A stretch of 46,641 nucleotides of DNA from Defluviicoccus sp. bin129. GTDB lineage: Bacteria; Pseudomonadota; Alphaproteobacteria; MPNO01. The stretch covers positions 1 to 46,641 of the forward strand of contig MPNO01000034.1 in assembly GCA_002239065.1 (NCBI GenBank), written 5' to 3'. The first letter of the stretch is position 1. Each line of letters begins with the position of its first letter. Below the pieces are notes generated by a model. The model was not told where the DNA came from, did no database searches, and worked only from the letters and a program-made list of their open reading frames with translations. Below are positions 1 to 7,907 of this stretch, one piece after another. Position numbers and translations under genes: made by a program.

Positions 1-128
1 CGGAGTGGAGAAACCTCCCTGCCCCTGGGGACGAGGTTTCTCCACTCCGCCGTGCTGACGCACGGCTCCGGTCGAAATGACGAGGGGGGGCGCCGTGCTG
101 ACGCACGGCTCCGGTCGAAATGACGAGG
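1..128. repeat. Intergenic palindromic repeat block, copy A
   Basis: Bases 1-17 and 33-49 form a perfect 17-bp inverted repeat (arm begins CGGAGTGGAGAAACC). It is followed by two tandem copies of a roughly 40-bp unit (from about 49 and 91) that ends CTCCGGTCGAAATGACGAGG. A near-identical block lies at 32119-32208 and a degenerate one at about 22296-22405, so this is a dispersed intergenic element. It lies just 3' of the minus-strand Asp-box gene, as copy B does for the second Asp-box gene. Confidence 0.85.
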
Positions 129-166
129 GTGAGGGGGACCGCCGCGCCCGGCCTTTCGACCGGGGC

Positions 167-1171
167 TCACCCCGCCCCGTTGGGCTGCCAAGCGATCATG
201 CGGAGCTCGCCGAGCTCGCGGTCCATCTTGCGCCAGGTCTCGCCGCCGTCGGTCGACCGGAAGATCTGGCCCATGATGGTGCAGCAGAAGATCAGCATCG
301 GGTCGGCCGCGTTGGTGCCGATCCACCAGATCGTCGAGTTGATCGGGCGCGGCAGGCCGGCATCCTCCCAGGTGAGGCCGCGGTCGCGGCTCCTGAGCAG
401 CCGGCCGCGGTCGCTCGACGGGCGGCCGCCGGCCGACATGAACATCACCCCCGAATCGTCGGCCCGGCGCTCGATGCAGCGCATGTAGACCCAGGGCGCG
501 ACCTCGGGCACCTCGATGAGCTGCCAGCTGGCGCCGTTGTCGGCGCTCCGGTGCAGCCCCTCCTCGGTCGAGATCAGCAGCGTGCGGCCGTCCGCGTCGT
601 CGAAGAAGACGAGGTTGTGGGTGTCGTCCGAGACCAGCCCCTGGTTGAGCTGCTCCCAGCTCTCGCCCAGATCGCGCGTCCGGTAGAGCCCGTCGATCTC
701 GACCGTCACCCAGACCGTCTCGGGGTCTGTGGGGTCGAAGCGGATCGAGGTGACGCGCGGCGTGTTGATGAACCAGCACTCGGTGAGGCTCTCGAGATTG
801 CAGCGTTGCCAGCGCGCCCCGCCGTCGAGCGAGCGCCAGATCTGCGCCGGGCGGGTGCCGGCGAAGATCGTGTCGGCGTCGTGCGGCGACTGGGCGATCT
901 GCAGGATCTGCAAGTCGTCGAGCGGCGAGGGGAGGTAGACCCAGCTGCCCCCGTCGGGCTTCGCGCCCGCGTCGGGCCGCCAGCGATAGACCCCCTGGTC
1001 GGTGCCCGACAGCACCTCGCCCGGCCGGTCGGGGTGGGTCGCCAGGCACCAGCAGCGCGACTCGTTGTAGATCCCGCCGGTCGGCGTGTAGGCCCGGTTC
1101 CAGGTCTCGCCGACATCGTGGCTGAACCATACCGAATGGCCGACCGAGGCGGCGTAGGCGGTGACCTCCAT
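167..1171 (-). CDS. Asp-box (BNR/sialidase-like) beta-propeller protein
   Basis: The 334-aa protein is almost entirely beta-propeller. Six Asp-box motifs of the form S/T-x-D-x-G-x-x-W are visible, for example SHDVGETW, SLDGGARW, TRDLGESW, SADNGASW, SRDRGLTW and STDGGETW. These mark the hairpin turns of sialidase/VPS10-type propeller blades; enzymatic activity cannot be inferred. No signal peptide is evident. The start at 1171 (MEVTAYAAS) is chosen because a GGGAGGA site lies 5 nt upstream; the frame stays open further 5' but runs into the divergent CoA-ligase gene. It shares a 73-bp divergent promoter region with that gene. A paralogue is encoded at 32284-33345. Substrate and partner are unknown. 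Confidence 0.85.
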   Translation of the reverse strand: MEVTAYAASVGHSVWFSHDVGETWNRAYTPTGGIYNESRCWCLATHPDRPGEVLSGTDQGVYRWRPDAGAKPDGGSWVYLPSPLDDLQILQIAQSPHDADTIFAGTRPAQIWRSLDGGARWQRCNLESLTECWFINTPRVTSIRFDPTDPETVWVTVEIDGLYRTRDLGESWEQLNQGLVSDDTHNLVFFDDADGRTLLISTEEGLHRSADNGASWQLIEVPEVAPWVYMRCIERRADDSGVMFMSAGGRPSSDRGRLLRSRDRGLTWEDAGLPRPINSTIWWIGTNAADPMLIFCCTIMGQIFRSTDGGETWRKMDRELGELRMIAWQPNGAG

Positions 1172-1244
1172 CTGCGTCCTCCCGTGCGGTTCGCTTGACA
1201 CGCCGCGAACGCCGCATCCAGATTTGCCGCGAGAGGAGATCAGC

Positions 1245-3110
1245 ATGACCCAGCCCGCCGCCGCTGCCAAGGCGCCTTTCGCGGCCACCGCGCTGGCCCC
1301 GCCGTCGGTGGTGGCGGAGCGCGCGGGCGATGGCTGGCTGCTGCGCCAGCCGGTGGCGCTGGGCGCGGTGCCGGACCACCTGATCGGCATCCTCCGGGCC
1401 CGCGCGGCCGAGGTGGGGGAGCGCGTCTTCCTCGCCGAGCGCGACGGGGCCGGCGGCTGGCGGACGCTCGACTACGCGGCCGCCGCGGCGAAGAGTGCCG
1501 CCATCGGCGAGGCGCTGGTCCAGCGCGGCCACGGCCCCGACCGGCCGGTCGCGATCCTGTCGGACAACTCGATCGACTTCGCGCTCCTGATGCTGGGCTG
1601 CATGCATGTCTCGGTGCCCGTGATGCCGGTCTCGCCGGCGTATTCGCTGATGTCGCGCGACTTCGCCAAGCTCAAGGGGGTGATCGCCCGGCACGACCCG
1701 TCGGCGGTGTTCGTGGACAAGCCCGCACCCTTCGCAGCGGCGCTGGCGGCGCTCGACTTCGACGGCCGCGCGCTGGTGACCTCCGACGGAGCCGACGGCG
1801 GCGAGAGCCTGGCCGCCTGGGCCGGGACCGAGCCGAGCGAGGCGCTGGAGGCCCGGCTCGCCGAGGTCGGCCCCGACACAGTGGCAAAAATCCTGCTCAC
1901 CTCGGGCTCGACCGGGCTGCCCAAGGGGGTGATCAACACCCAGCGCATGCTCTGCGCCAACCAGGTGCAGACGATCTTCTCCTACCCCTTCCTCACCGAA
2001 CGCCCGCCGGTGATCTGCGACTGGCTGCCGTGGAACCACACATTCGGCGGCAATTTCTGCGTCAACATGATCCTGTTCCATGGCGGCACGTTCTGGCTCG
2101 ACGACGGCAAGCCGGCGCCCGGGCTGTTCGACAGGACGCTGGCCAATCTGCGCGAGGTGAAGCCCACCCTCTACCTCAACGTGCCGCGCGGCTACGACGT
2201 GCTGGTGCAGGCGCTGGAGGCGGATGCGTCCTTGCGCGACCGCCTGCTCGGCGACCTCGACATATTGTTCTTCGCCGGCGCCGCGCTGCCCCAGGCGCTG
2301 CGCGAGAGGCTCGATGCGCTGTCGGTCGCCGCGCGCGGGGCGCGCACCCCGATCGTCACCTCGCTGGGCTCGACCGAGACCGCGCCGGCGGCGACCTACA
2401 TGACCTGGGATTCGGACGTCTGGGGCAATGTCGGGCTGCCGCTGCCCGGCGTCGAGGTGAAGCTCGCGCCCAACGGCGACAAGCTGGAGGCGCGCTTCCG
2501 CGGCCCCACCATCTCGCCCGGCTACTGGGGCGCGCCCGAGACCACCCAAAAGGCCTATGACGAGGAGGGCTTCTTCCGCATCGGCGATGCGGTCAAGTTC
2601 CTCGACCCCGGCGACCCGTCCCGCGGCCTCCTGTTCGACGGCAGGGTGACCGAGAACTTCAAGCTGCTGTCCGGCACCTGGGTCGCCGTGGGCACGCTCC
2701 GGCTCGCCGTCATCTCGGCCGCCGCGCCGGTCCTCCAGGACGCGGTGATCACCGGCCACGACCGCGACGAGATCGGCGTGCTCGGCTTCCCGAGCCTGCC
2801 CGGCTGCCGCGCGCTGTGCCCCGACCTCGGCGCGGACGCGACGCTGGAAGACGCCATCGCCCGGCCCGAGATCCGCGAACGCCTCCGCACGGGCCTCGCC
2901 GCCCACAATGCCGCGAACCGGGGCTCGTCCACCCGCATCGCCCGCGCGGCTCTCACCGCCGAGCCGCCCGCCATCGACGCCGGCGAGATCACCGACAAGG
3001 GCTATATCAACCAGCGCGCGGTGCTCGCCCGCCGGGCCGCCGAGATCGGGCGCCTCCACGCCGAGCCGCCCGGTGCCGGCGTCGTCGCGCTTACCGGGAG
3101 ACCGACATGA
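1245..3110 (+). CDS. Acyl-CoA synthetase, feruloyl-CoA synthase-like
   Basis: This 621-aa ANL-superfamily adenylating enzyme would join CoA to an aromatic or other carboxylic acid through an acyl-AMP. The P-loop [12 protein letters not shown] lies near residues 215-227, the [12 protein letters not shown] core follows, and SLGSTETAP and RIGDAVKF are the later adenylate-binding motifs. Length and the [10 protein letters not shown] and FKLLSGTWV stretches match feruloyl-CoA synthases better than generic fatty acyl-CoA ligases. The start at 1245 follows a GAGAGGAG site. The stop overlaps the ATG of the next gene (ATGA), so the two are translationally coupled. The exact substrate is an inference. 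Confidence 0.85.
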   Translation: MTQPAAAAKAPFAATALAPPSVVAERAGDGWLLRQPVALGAVPDHLIGILRARAAEVGERVFLAERDGAGGWRTLDYAAAAAKSAAIGEALVQRGHGPDRPVAILSDNSIDFALLMLGCMHVSVPVMPVSPAYSLMSRDFAKLKGVIARHDPSAVFVDKPAPFAAALAALDFDGRALVTSDGADGGESLAAWAGTEPSEALEARLAEVGPDTVAKILLTSGSTGLPKGVINTQRMLCANQVQTIFSYPFLTERPPVICDWLPWNHTFGGNFCVNMILFHGGTFWLDDGKPAPGLFDRTLANLREVKPTLYLNVPRGYDVLVQALEADASLRDRLLGDLDILFFAGAALPQALRERLDALSVAARGARTPIVTSLGSTETAPAATYMTWDSDVWGNVGLPLPGVEVKLAPNGDKLEARFRGPTISPGYWGAPETTQKAYDEEGFFRIGDAVKFLDPGDPSRGLLFDGRVTENFKLLSGTWVAVGTLRLAVISAAAPVLQDAVITGHDRDEIGVLGFPSLPGCRALCPDLGADATLEDAIARPEIRERLRTGLAAHNAANRGSSTRIARAALTAEPPAIDAGEITDKGYINQRAVLARRAAEIGRLHAEPPGAGVVALTGRPT

Positions 3111-4744
3111 ACGGCGCACAGGCCATCGCCGAGATCCTCCGGCGCGAGGGGACCGGGTTCCTCTCCTGCTACCCGCGCAACCCGCTGATCGAGGCCTGCG
3201 CCGAGATCGGCATCCGCCCCATATTGTGCCGCCAGGAGCGGGTCGGGGTCGGGCTCGCCGACGGCTACAGCCGGATCCACCGCGGGCGGCGCAACGGGGT
3301 GTTCGCCGCCCAGGCCGGGCCCGGCATCGAGAACGCCTTCCCCGGCATCGCCCAGGCCTATAGCGAGAACGTGCCGATGCTGATCCTGCCGGCCGGCCAG
3401 GCGCTCGACCGCCAGTACCGCCACCCGACCTTCGACGCCGCCGAGGTCTACGCCCCGGTCACCAAGTGGTCGGCCCGGGCGCATGCGGTGGACGAGCTGC
3501 CCGGGCTCATGCGCCGCGCCTTCCAGGCGATGCGCACCGGCAAGGGCGGCCCGGTGCTGGTCGAGATCCCGGGCGAGGTGTGGGAGCAGGAGCTCCCGGC
3601 CGCGCTCGACTACGACCCCGTGGCGCCGCAGCGCGCCGCCCCCGACCCGGCAGCGCTGGACCGGGCGGCCGAGATGCTGGCGGCGGCGAAAGACCCGGTG
3701 CTGTGGGCCGGCCAGGGAGTGCTCTATGCCGGGGCCAGCGCCGAGCTGGTGCGGCTGGCCGAACTGGTGCCGGCGCCCGTCGTCGCGACCAACCCGGGCA
3801 AGAGCGCGATGCCCGAGACGCATGCGCTCGCCTGCGGCTCTTCGACCCGGTCGGGCCCCAAGATGCTGTTCGAGTTCTTGGCGCGCGCCGACCTCGTCTT
3901 CGCCGTCGGCTCGAGCCTGACCAAAACCCCGTTCGGCCCCTCGATCCCGCCCGGCAAGACGGTGGTCCATTCGACCAACGACCCGGACGACATCCACAAG
4001 GACTACCGCGCCGACCACGCGCTGGTGGGCGATGCGAAGCTGGTGCTGGAGGGGCTGATCGAGCGCGTCGGCGCGATCCGGGGCGCGAACGGAAGCGCCC
4101 GCACGCTGGCCCAGGTCTCGGGCGCGGTGGCGGCGGTGAAGGAGGAGTGGCGGGCCGACTGGGCGGCCGAGCGCGATTCGGACGAAGTGCCGATCAACCA
4201 GTACCGCATCATCCGCGACCTGATGGCCACGATCGACCGCGACAACGCGATCCTGACCCACGATTCGGGGAGCCCGCGCGAGCAGCTGCTGCCGATGTGG
4301 GAGACCACGGTGCCGGGTTCCTATATCGGCTGGGGCAAGTCGACCCAGCTCGGCTACAGCCTCGCCGTGATCATGGGCGCCAAGCTGGCCGCGCCCGACA
4401 AGCTCTGCATCAACGTGATGGGCGATGCGGCGATCGGCATGACCGGGATGGATCTGGAGACCGCCGCGCGGGCCGGCATCGCGACGCTCACCATCGTGCT
4501 CAATAACGGCATCATGGCGGCCGAGCGCGACGTGCTCGTCGTGTCCGACGAGAAATACGGCGCCATGACGGTGAGCGGCAATTACACCAAGGTCGCCGAG
4601 GGCCTCGGCGTCGCCGCCGCTCGGGTCGAGACCCCGGACGCCTTCATCCCCGCGCTCGAACGCGGCATCGCGGTGACCGAGGCGGGCGCGCCGTTCCTGA
4701 TCGAATGCATGGTCAAGGAGGGACAGAGCTTTTCGCGGGATTAA
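3107..4744 (+). CDS. Thiamine-diphosphate-dependent enzyme, acetolactate synthase/benzoylformate decarboxylase superfamily
   Basis: The 545-aa protein has the three-domain layout of ThDP decarboxylases and ligases. The conserved N-terminal glutamate that activates the cofactor is E44 in CRQERVGVGLADGYSR. The Mg-ThDP motif begins with GDA at about 439-441 and ends with N466-N467. The central domain carries AKDPVLWAGQGVLYAGA and the SSLTKTPFG stretch. Such enzymes act on 2-oxoacids or 2-hydroxyacyl-CoA. Its ATGA coupling to the CoA ligase suggests both act on one substrate, for instance an aryl-2-oxo or hydroxyacyl-CoA, but this is inferred. Subfamily assignment is uncertain. Confidence 0.85.
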   Translation: MNGAQAIAEILRREGTGFLSCYPRNPLIEACAEIGIRPILCRQERVGVGLADGYSRIHRGRRNGVFAAQAGPGIENAFPGIAQAYSENVPMLILPAGQALDRQYRHPTFDAAEVYAPVTKWSARAHAVDELPGLMRRAFQAMRTGKGGPVLVEIPGEVWEQELPAALDYDPVAPQRAAPDPAALDRAAEMLAAAKDPVLWAGQGVLYAGASAELVRLAELVPAPVVATNPGKSAMPETHALACGSSTRSGPKMLFEFLARADLVFAVGSSLTKTPFGPSIPPGKTVVHSTNDPDDIHKDYRADHALVGDAKLVLEGLIERVGAIRGANGSARTLAQVSGAVAAVKEEWRADWAAERDSDEVPINQYRIIRDLMATIDRDNAILTHDSGSPREQLLPMWETTVPGSYIGWGKSTQLGYSLAVIMGAKLAAPDKLCINVMGDAAIGMTGMDLETAARAGIATLTIVLNNGIMAAERDVLVVSDEKYGAMTVSGNYTKVAEGLGVAAARVETPDAFIPALERGIAVTEAGAPFLIECMVKEGQSFSRD

Positions 4745-4826
4745 GGGTGGGGGGGCGTTTCGTGGTGGAGGGAGTGGGGAGGGGGGGATAGTTGTTTGGG
4801 GGGGAGGGGGGGGGGGGGGGGGGTGG
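4745..4826 (+). repeat. G-tract block with an 18-nt guanine run
   Basis: Immediately after the ThDP-enzyme stop, the plus strand is nearly all G and T and carries successive G runs: 7 at 4749-4755, 7 at 4798-4804 and 18 at 4806-4823. Four or more tracts within 80 bases could fold as G-quadruplexes. The 18-G run is also a likely place for a length error in the assembly. Confidence 0.8.
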
Positions 4827-4831
4827 CCCGG

Positions 4832-4847
4832 TGTTTCACGTGAAACA
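4832..4847. promoter_or_regulatory. parS: parS centromere-like site
   Basis: The 16-mer TGTTTCACGTGAAACA is a perfect palindrome and is identical to the consensus chromosomal parS site bound by ParB (Spo0J). ParB clamps load here and recruit SMC and ParA for chromosome segregation. In most bacteria such sites cluster near the replication origin. No parA or parB lies in the window, so this is either an outlying chromosomal site or part of another replicon. Confidence 0.85.
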
Positions 4848-5353
4848 TTGGGTGGGGTTGGCGGTTCAAGCGGCGTGCGAGGATCACCGGGTAGGCCGGT
4901 GTTTCAAGATCCGGAGGCGGCGGCCCCGCGCCGGCAGCCACGCCGCTTTCCCGTGGAATGGATGGAGCCGGCCCGTGACCGTGAGGAGTCGTGCGCGCAA
5001 ACGGAGGTCGTCAACCAAGTTCCTTCCGGCAAACCTGCTTAACACTGGTTTCGTTCTCCGACCGGGACAGGATACCTGCTATCGGCTGCTCACAGAAATT
5101 CGGACTCTACACGGCTTGCCTCCCGGACGGTCAAGGATACCGTCACCGGGAGTCCTTTTACAACAGATGGTCCCAATTGCGGGCAGCATGTCCCATTGTC
5201 ATCCATATGCGGGATGTGCTATCCTCAGACCGGACGTGCCATCAAATGTGATCGTGATAGGCGGTTGCTCCGCCTAAGCCCGGGTAAGGTGCTTCCGACG
5301 AAGTAACTGTCCGTGAAAGTTGAGGCCCATATGGAATTCCCGAGGTGGATCAA
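4848..5353. other. Intergenic stretch, island boundary
   Basis: I see no convincing gene in these roughly 500 bases; open frames here lack ribosome sites and recognisable motifs. Base composition falls from the G-rich host style before about 4980 to a more balanced mix afterwards, so the left edge of the foreign segment probably lies here. A short hairpin (AGGCGG 5259-5264 with CCGCCT 5270-5275) sits about 80 bp before the DUF262 gene. It lacks a T run and could be a leader structure. Confidence 0.5.
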
Positions 5354-6463
5354 ATGACGGACCCCAAAGTACGCGATGACCAAATTCCGTCTGAAGACCA
5401 AGAAGACCTCTCACTTGCTGAAGGTATAGAAGACGATTCTGAAGGAGAATCCACCTCCAAGGCATCATATACTATCCGCAGTTACGGAGCTGACTATACG
5501 GTGGACTCTTTAGTAAAGCGAATGGATACTGGAGCATTCATTGTACCGAATTTTCAAAGGAGATTTATTTGGTCCAAGACACACGCATCTAGATTCATCG
5601 AATCATTGCTAATGGGATTACCCGTACCTGGAATTTTCCTATATAAGCGACACCAAGACGGGAAACACTTGGTCATCGATGGACAGCAACGTTTAAGAAC
5701 TCTCCACAGCTTTTATAAGGGCGTATATCGGGAGGAAAAATTTCGGTTGAATGGGGTCCGGGAACCTTGGAATGGCCAGACGTATGATGAGCTAGATCCA
5801 GATGATCAACTTCGCTTAGATGACTCTATTGTTCATGCGATCATTTTTAGCCAGGAAAGCCCAAAGGATACGATTGACAGCATTCACTTTGTTTTTGAAA
5901 GAATTAACTCGGGCGGAATTCGGCTTTCAGCACAGGAAATTCGAAATTGCATTGCCGAGGGCGAATTCACCAAACTTACAAGTCAATTGAACCAGCATCA
6001 AAGCTGGCGCCAAATTTATGGCAGGCCAAGTCTAAGATCAAAAGATCAGGAATTGATTACGCGCGTTCTCGCTTTTCTTGAACGTGGAAACAAATACGAA
6101 CGCCCGATGGCAACATTTCTTACCAACTTTACGAAAGATATGAACCAAGCAAACGCCAAAAAACTAGATTCTCTTAAACGGATCTTTGAAGAAACATCGG
6201 ACCTCTGTTGGGAAGCATTGGGCGGTAGCGCGTTTCGGCCGGTCAGGGCGCTCAACGCGGCCGTCTTGGAGTCCGTTATGTCTGCATTGGCGAAGAGGTT
6301 GCGCAAGCGAGAGCCTCCGCCATCATCGGCGGCTGTCAAGAAAGCTTACGATGGGCTTCTTGCATCACCTAAATTTCGCGAAGGGTGGGAACGCGCTACT
6401 GCAGACGACGAAGTGGTTAAAGTTCGCGTGAAGGAAGCGAGAGAAGTCTTTTTGAACCTTTAG
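5354..6463 (+). CDS. DUF262 (GmrS/ParB-fold) domain protein
   Basis: The 369-aa protein carries the DUF262 signature. A nucleotide-binding DGQQR motif lies at residues 109-113, inside HLVIDGQQRLRTL, preceded by VPNFQRRFIW and followed by the FERINSGG motif at about 181-188 and LSAQEIRN. DUF262 is the N-terminal module of GmrSD-type modification-dependent restriction enzymes and uses a ParB/Srx-like NTPase fold. Here the C-terminal DUF1524 HNH nuclease half is absent. The ATG at 5354 is chosen because GAGG at 5342-5345 is well placed; a GTG at 5345 is an alternative. The gene runs 2 nt ahead of the HEPN gene in one operon. Lower G+C and different codon use indicate acquisition. A defence role is inferred. 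Confidence 0.85.
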   Translation: MTDPKVRDDQIPSEDQEDLSLAEGIEDDSEGESTSKASYTIRSYGADYTVDSLVKRMDTGAFIVPNFQRRFIWSKTHASRFIESLLMGLPVPGIFLYKRHQDGKHLVIDGQQRLRTLHSFYKGVYREEKFRLNGVREPWNGQTYDELDPDDQLRLDDSIVHAIIFSQESPKDTIDSIHFVFERINSGGIRLSAQEIRNCIAEGEFTKLTSQLNQHQSWRQIYGRPSLRSKDQELITRVLAFLERGNKYERPMATFLTNFTKDMNQANAKKLDSLKRIFEETSDLCWEALGGSAFRPVRALNAAVLESVMSALAKRLRKREPPPSSAAVKKAYDGLLASPKFREGWERATADDEVVKVRVKEAREVFLNL

Positions 6464-6465
6464 TT

Positions 6466-6927
6466 ATGTTTGCGATAGAGGCCAGATTTGAAAGCTTGGA
6501 TCATCAAATCGAACTCGCTTGCAATGCTAGAGACGAAGAAGTGGCCGCGAACCTAAGAAGCTACGGTACAGTGCTGATCTGTGGATTTGTTGAGAGATCA
6601 GTGGAGGTGATTGTACTCGAGAGACTCAAGTCGCGTGCTCAGTCGAGGGTTCTGAATTTTGTTAAGTCGCATTTCAAACGGGGTACGAATTATAACTGCG
6701 AGGCTATCTGTCAGTTACTCGAGCGCTTCGAACCAGATTGGAAGAATAATTTCAAAGACTTCATGAACGATAATGAAAAGGAAGTAGACGGTCTAACTTC
6801 CACTTATGCGGTTAGGAACTCCGTAGCACATGGAGGCAGCACCGGGATAAATGCTAAAACGCTAAGAGAGAGACGTGACGGCGCGAAGAAGATTGTGGGC
6901 GCGCTTATATTAGCCACGGTAGGATGA
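6466..6927 (+). CDS. HEPN-domain protein, putative RNase partner of DUF262
   Basis: The 153-aa all-alpha protein has the HEPN catalytic motif R-x4-H as RNSVAH at residues 117-122. In toxin and defence HEPN families this motif forms the RNase centre of a dimer. The upstream region with CGFVERSVEVIVLERL resembles the MAE_28990/MAE_18760-type HEPN proteins, which as I recall are often found beside DUF262 genes. It begins 2 nt after the DUF262 stop and shares its lower G+C. A natural model is that DUF262 senses or gates and HEPN cuts RNA, but neither activity is shown by the sequence. Confidence 0.75.
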   Translation: MFAIEARFESLDHQIELACNARDEEVAANLRSYGTVLICGFVERSVEVIVLERLKSRAQSRVLNFVKSHFKRGTNYNCEAICQLLERFEPDWKNNFKDFMNDNEKEVDGLTSTYAVRNSVAHGGSTGINAKTLRERRDGAKKIVGALILATVG

Positions 6928-7160
6928 ACTATTTTGTGGCGATTAGGAAAGGCAGCAACCAATACTCCTTTGTCGGATTGGTCCATTTCGAAGGAGGGGT
7001 GCAAGCTATGCAGATAGGGTAATCGTTTTCTGTAACCGGGTTTCGTAGCAAATTCGCTTGACTACGAAACCCGGTTACAGAAAACGATTACCGTCTTAAA
7101 GCACACCAGACGATGTCGGCGCTGCCTCGTATGCGATCGCGACGGCGAGGGGGATATCAG
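6928..7160. repeat. Spacer with a perfect 31-bp inverted repeat at 7018-7092
   Basis: The arms at 7018-7048 and 7062-7092 are exact reverse complements around a 13-nt loop (7049-7061). The left arm starts GGTAATCGTTTTCTG and ends GGGTTTCGTAG. It has no T run and a mixed-base stem, so it does not look like a standard terminator. It lies about 90 bp after the HEPN gene and marks the return to host-like composition. It could be an element end, an RNA hairpin or a recombination site. Confidence 0.9.
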
Positions 7161-7740
7161 ATGCGGACGCTTATTCGCGACGTTTGGGTGGTCGGGTATT
7201 TCGGTGCCACACATACGCTGATCCGTGACGGGATGGTGGTCTGCGAGGACGGTACGATCGTCCATGTCGGTGCGGACTTCGACGGCCCTGTCCACCGCGT
7301 GATCGATGCGGCTTCCAAACTGGTGTCGCCCGGCTTCACCGACACGCACATCCATTCCGGCCACCGTGCCGCCCATCGGCTGATCACCGATGCCGGGCGG
7401 CCAGAGTATTTCGGCCAGCCCTTCTTCGAGACCCTGCCGGCCCGCCGTGGCCGTCCCCACGGTTGCGATGCAGGCGACTGGGTCAAACGGGCGGATGAGG
7501 ACGAGGTGGCCGCCCGGCGCCGTGTCGATGCGTCGATGTATACGATCGCCGAGTTGCTGCGCAATTGTCGACGGGATCGTGCGTGTCGAGGGCGGCCGTG
7601 TCGAAGGGGTCGACATGGCGGCGGTCCACCTGTTCGGCTAGGAGGATGCCGATCGGCTGTGGGGCGGATGGCGGAACTGGGACGTGGCCGAACGCACCGC
7701 CGAGGAGGCGAGCCCATGGTCGTTCCCGCTTGCCGGCTAA
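7161..7740 (+). pseudogene. Decayed amidohydrolase (chlorohydrolase-like), internal deletion plus frameshift and nonsense codon
   Basis: The N-terminal part reads from ATG 7161 as MRTLIRDVWVVGYFG and includes the metal-binding segment DTHIHSG and a YTIAELLRN stretch typical of metal-dependent amidohydrolases. Near 7565-7571 homology jumps to the next frame as IVDGIVRVEGGRVEGVDM. It then meets an in-frame TAG at 7639-7641 and continues as EDADRLWGGWRNWDVAERTAEE to a TAA at 7738-7740, which looks like a native C-terminus. Only about 195 of an expected 450-490 codons remain, so the central barrel is deleted. The long open frame that runs on into the downstream racemase gene is accidental. Confidence 0.75.
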
Positions 7741-7907
7741 TCGCGACGAGCGCCGGCCCGGATCGTTTGCGGCTCTCCGAACGACGCAGAGTTTTAGTGG
7801 ATTTCAAAGCGGGACACTACCCGAACAACCATCGGCTTGCCCCCTCCGGCGGCGTTCCGTACAGTTTCGGCGCCGCGCTGCTGCGCCGCACCGCCCGGAG
7901 GAGGGGT

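Noticed and set aside
77..1198. A 373-codon plus-strand frame opposite the first Asp-box gene
   Set aside because: Antisense shadow with low-complexity Arg/Ala/Val composition, while the minus strand holds six Asp-boxes.
7018..7092. Rho-independent terminator
   Set aside because: The stem is not G+C-rich at its base, is far too long and perfect, and has no T run on either strand.
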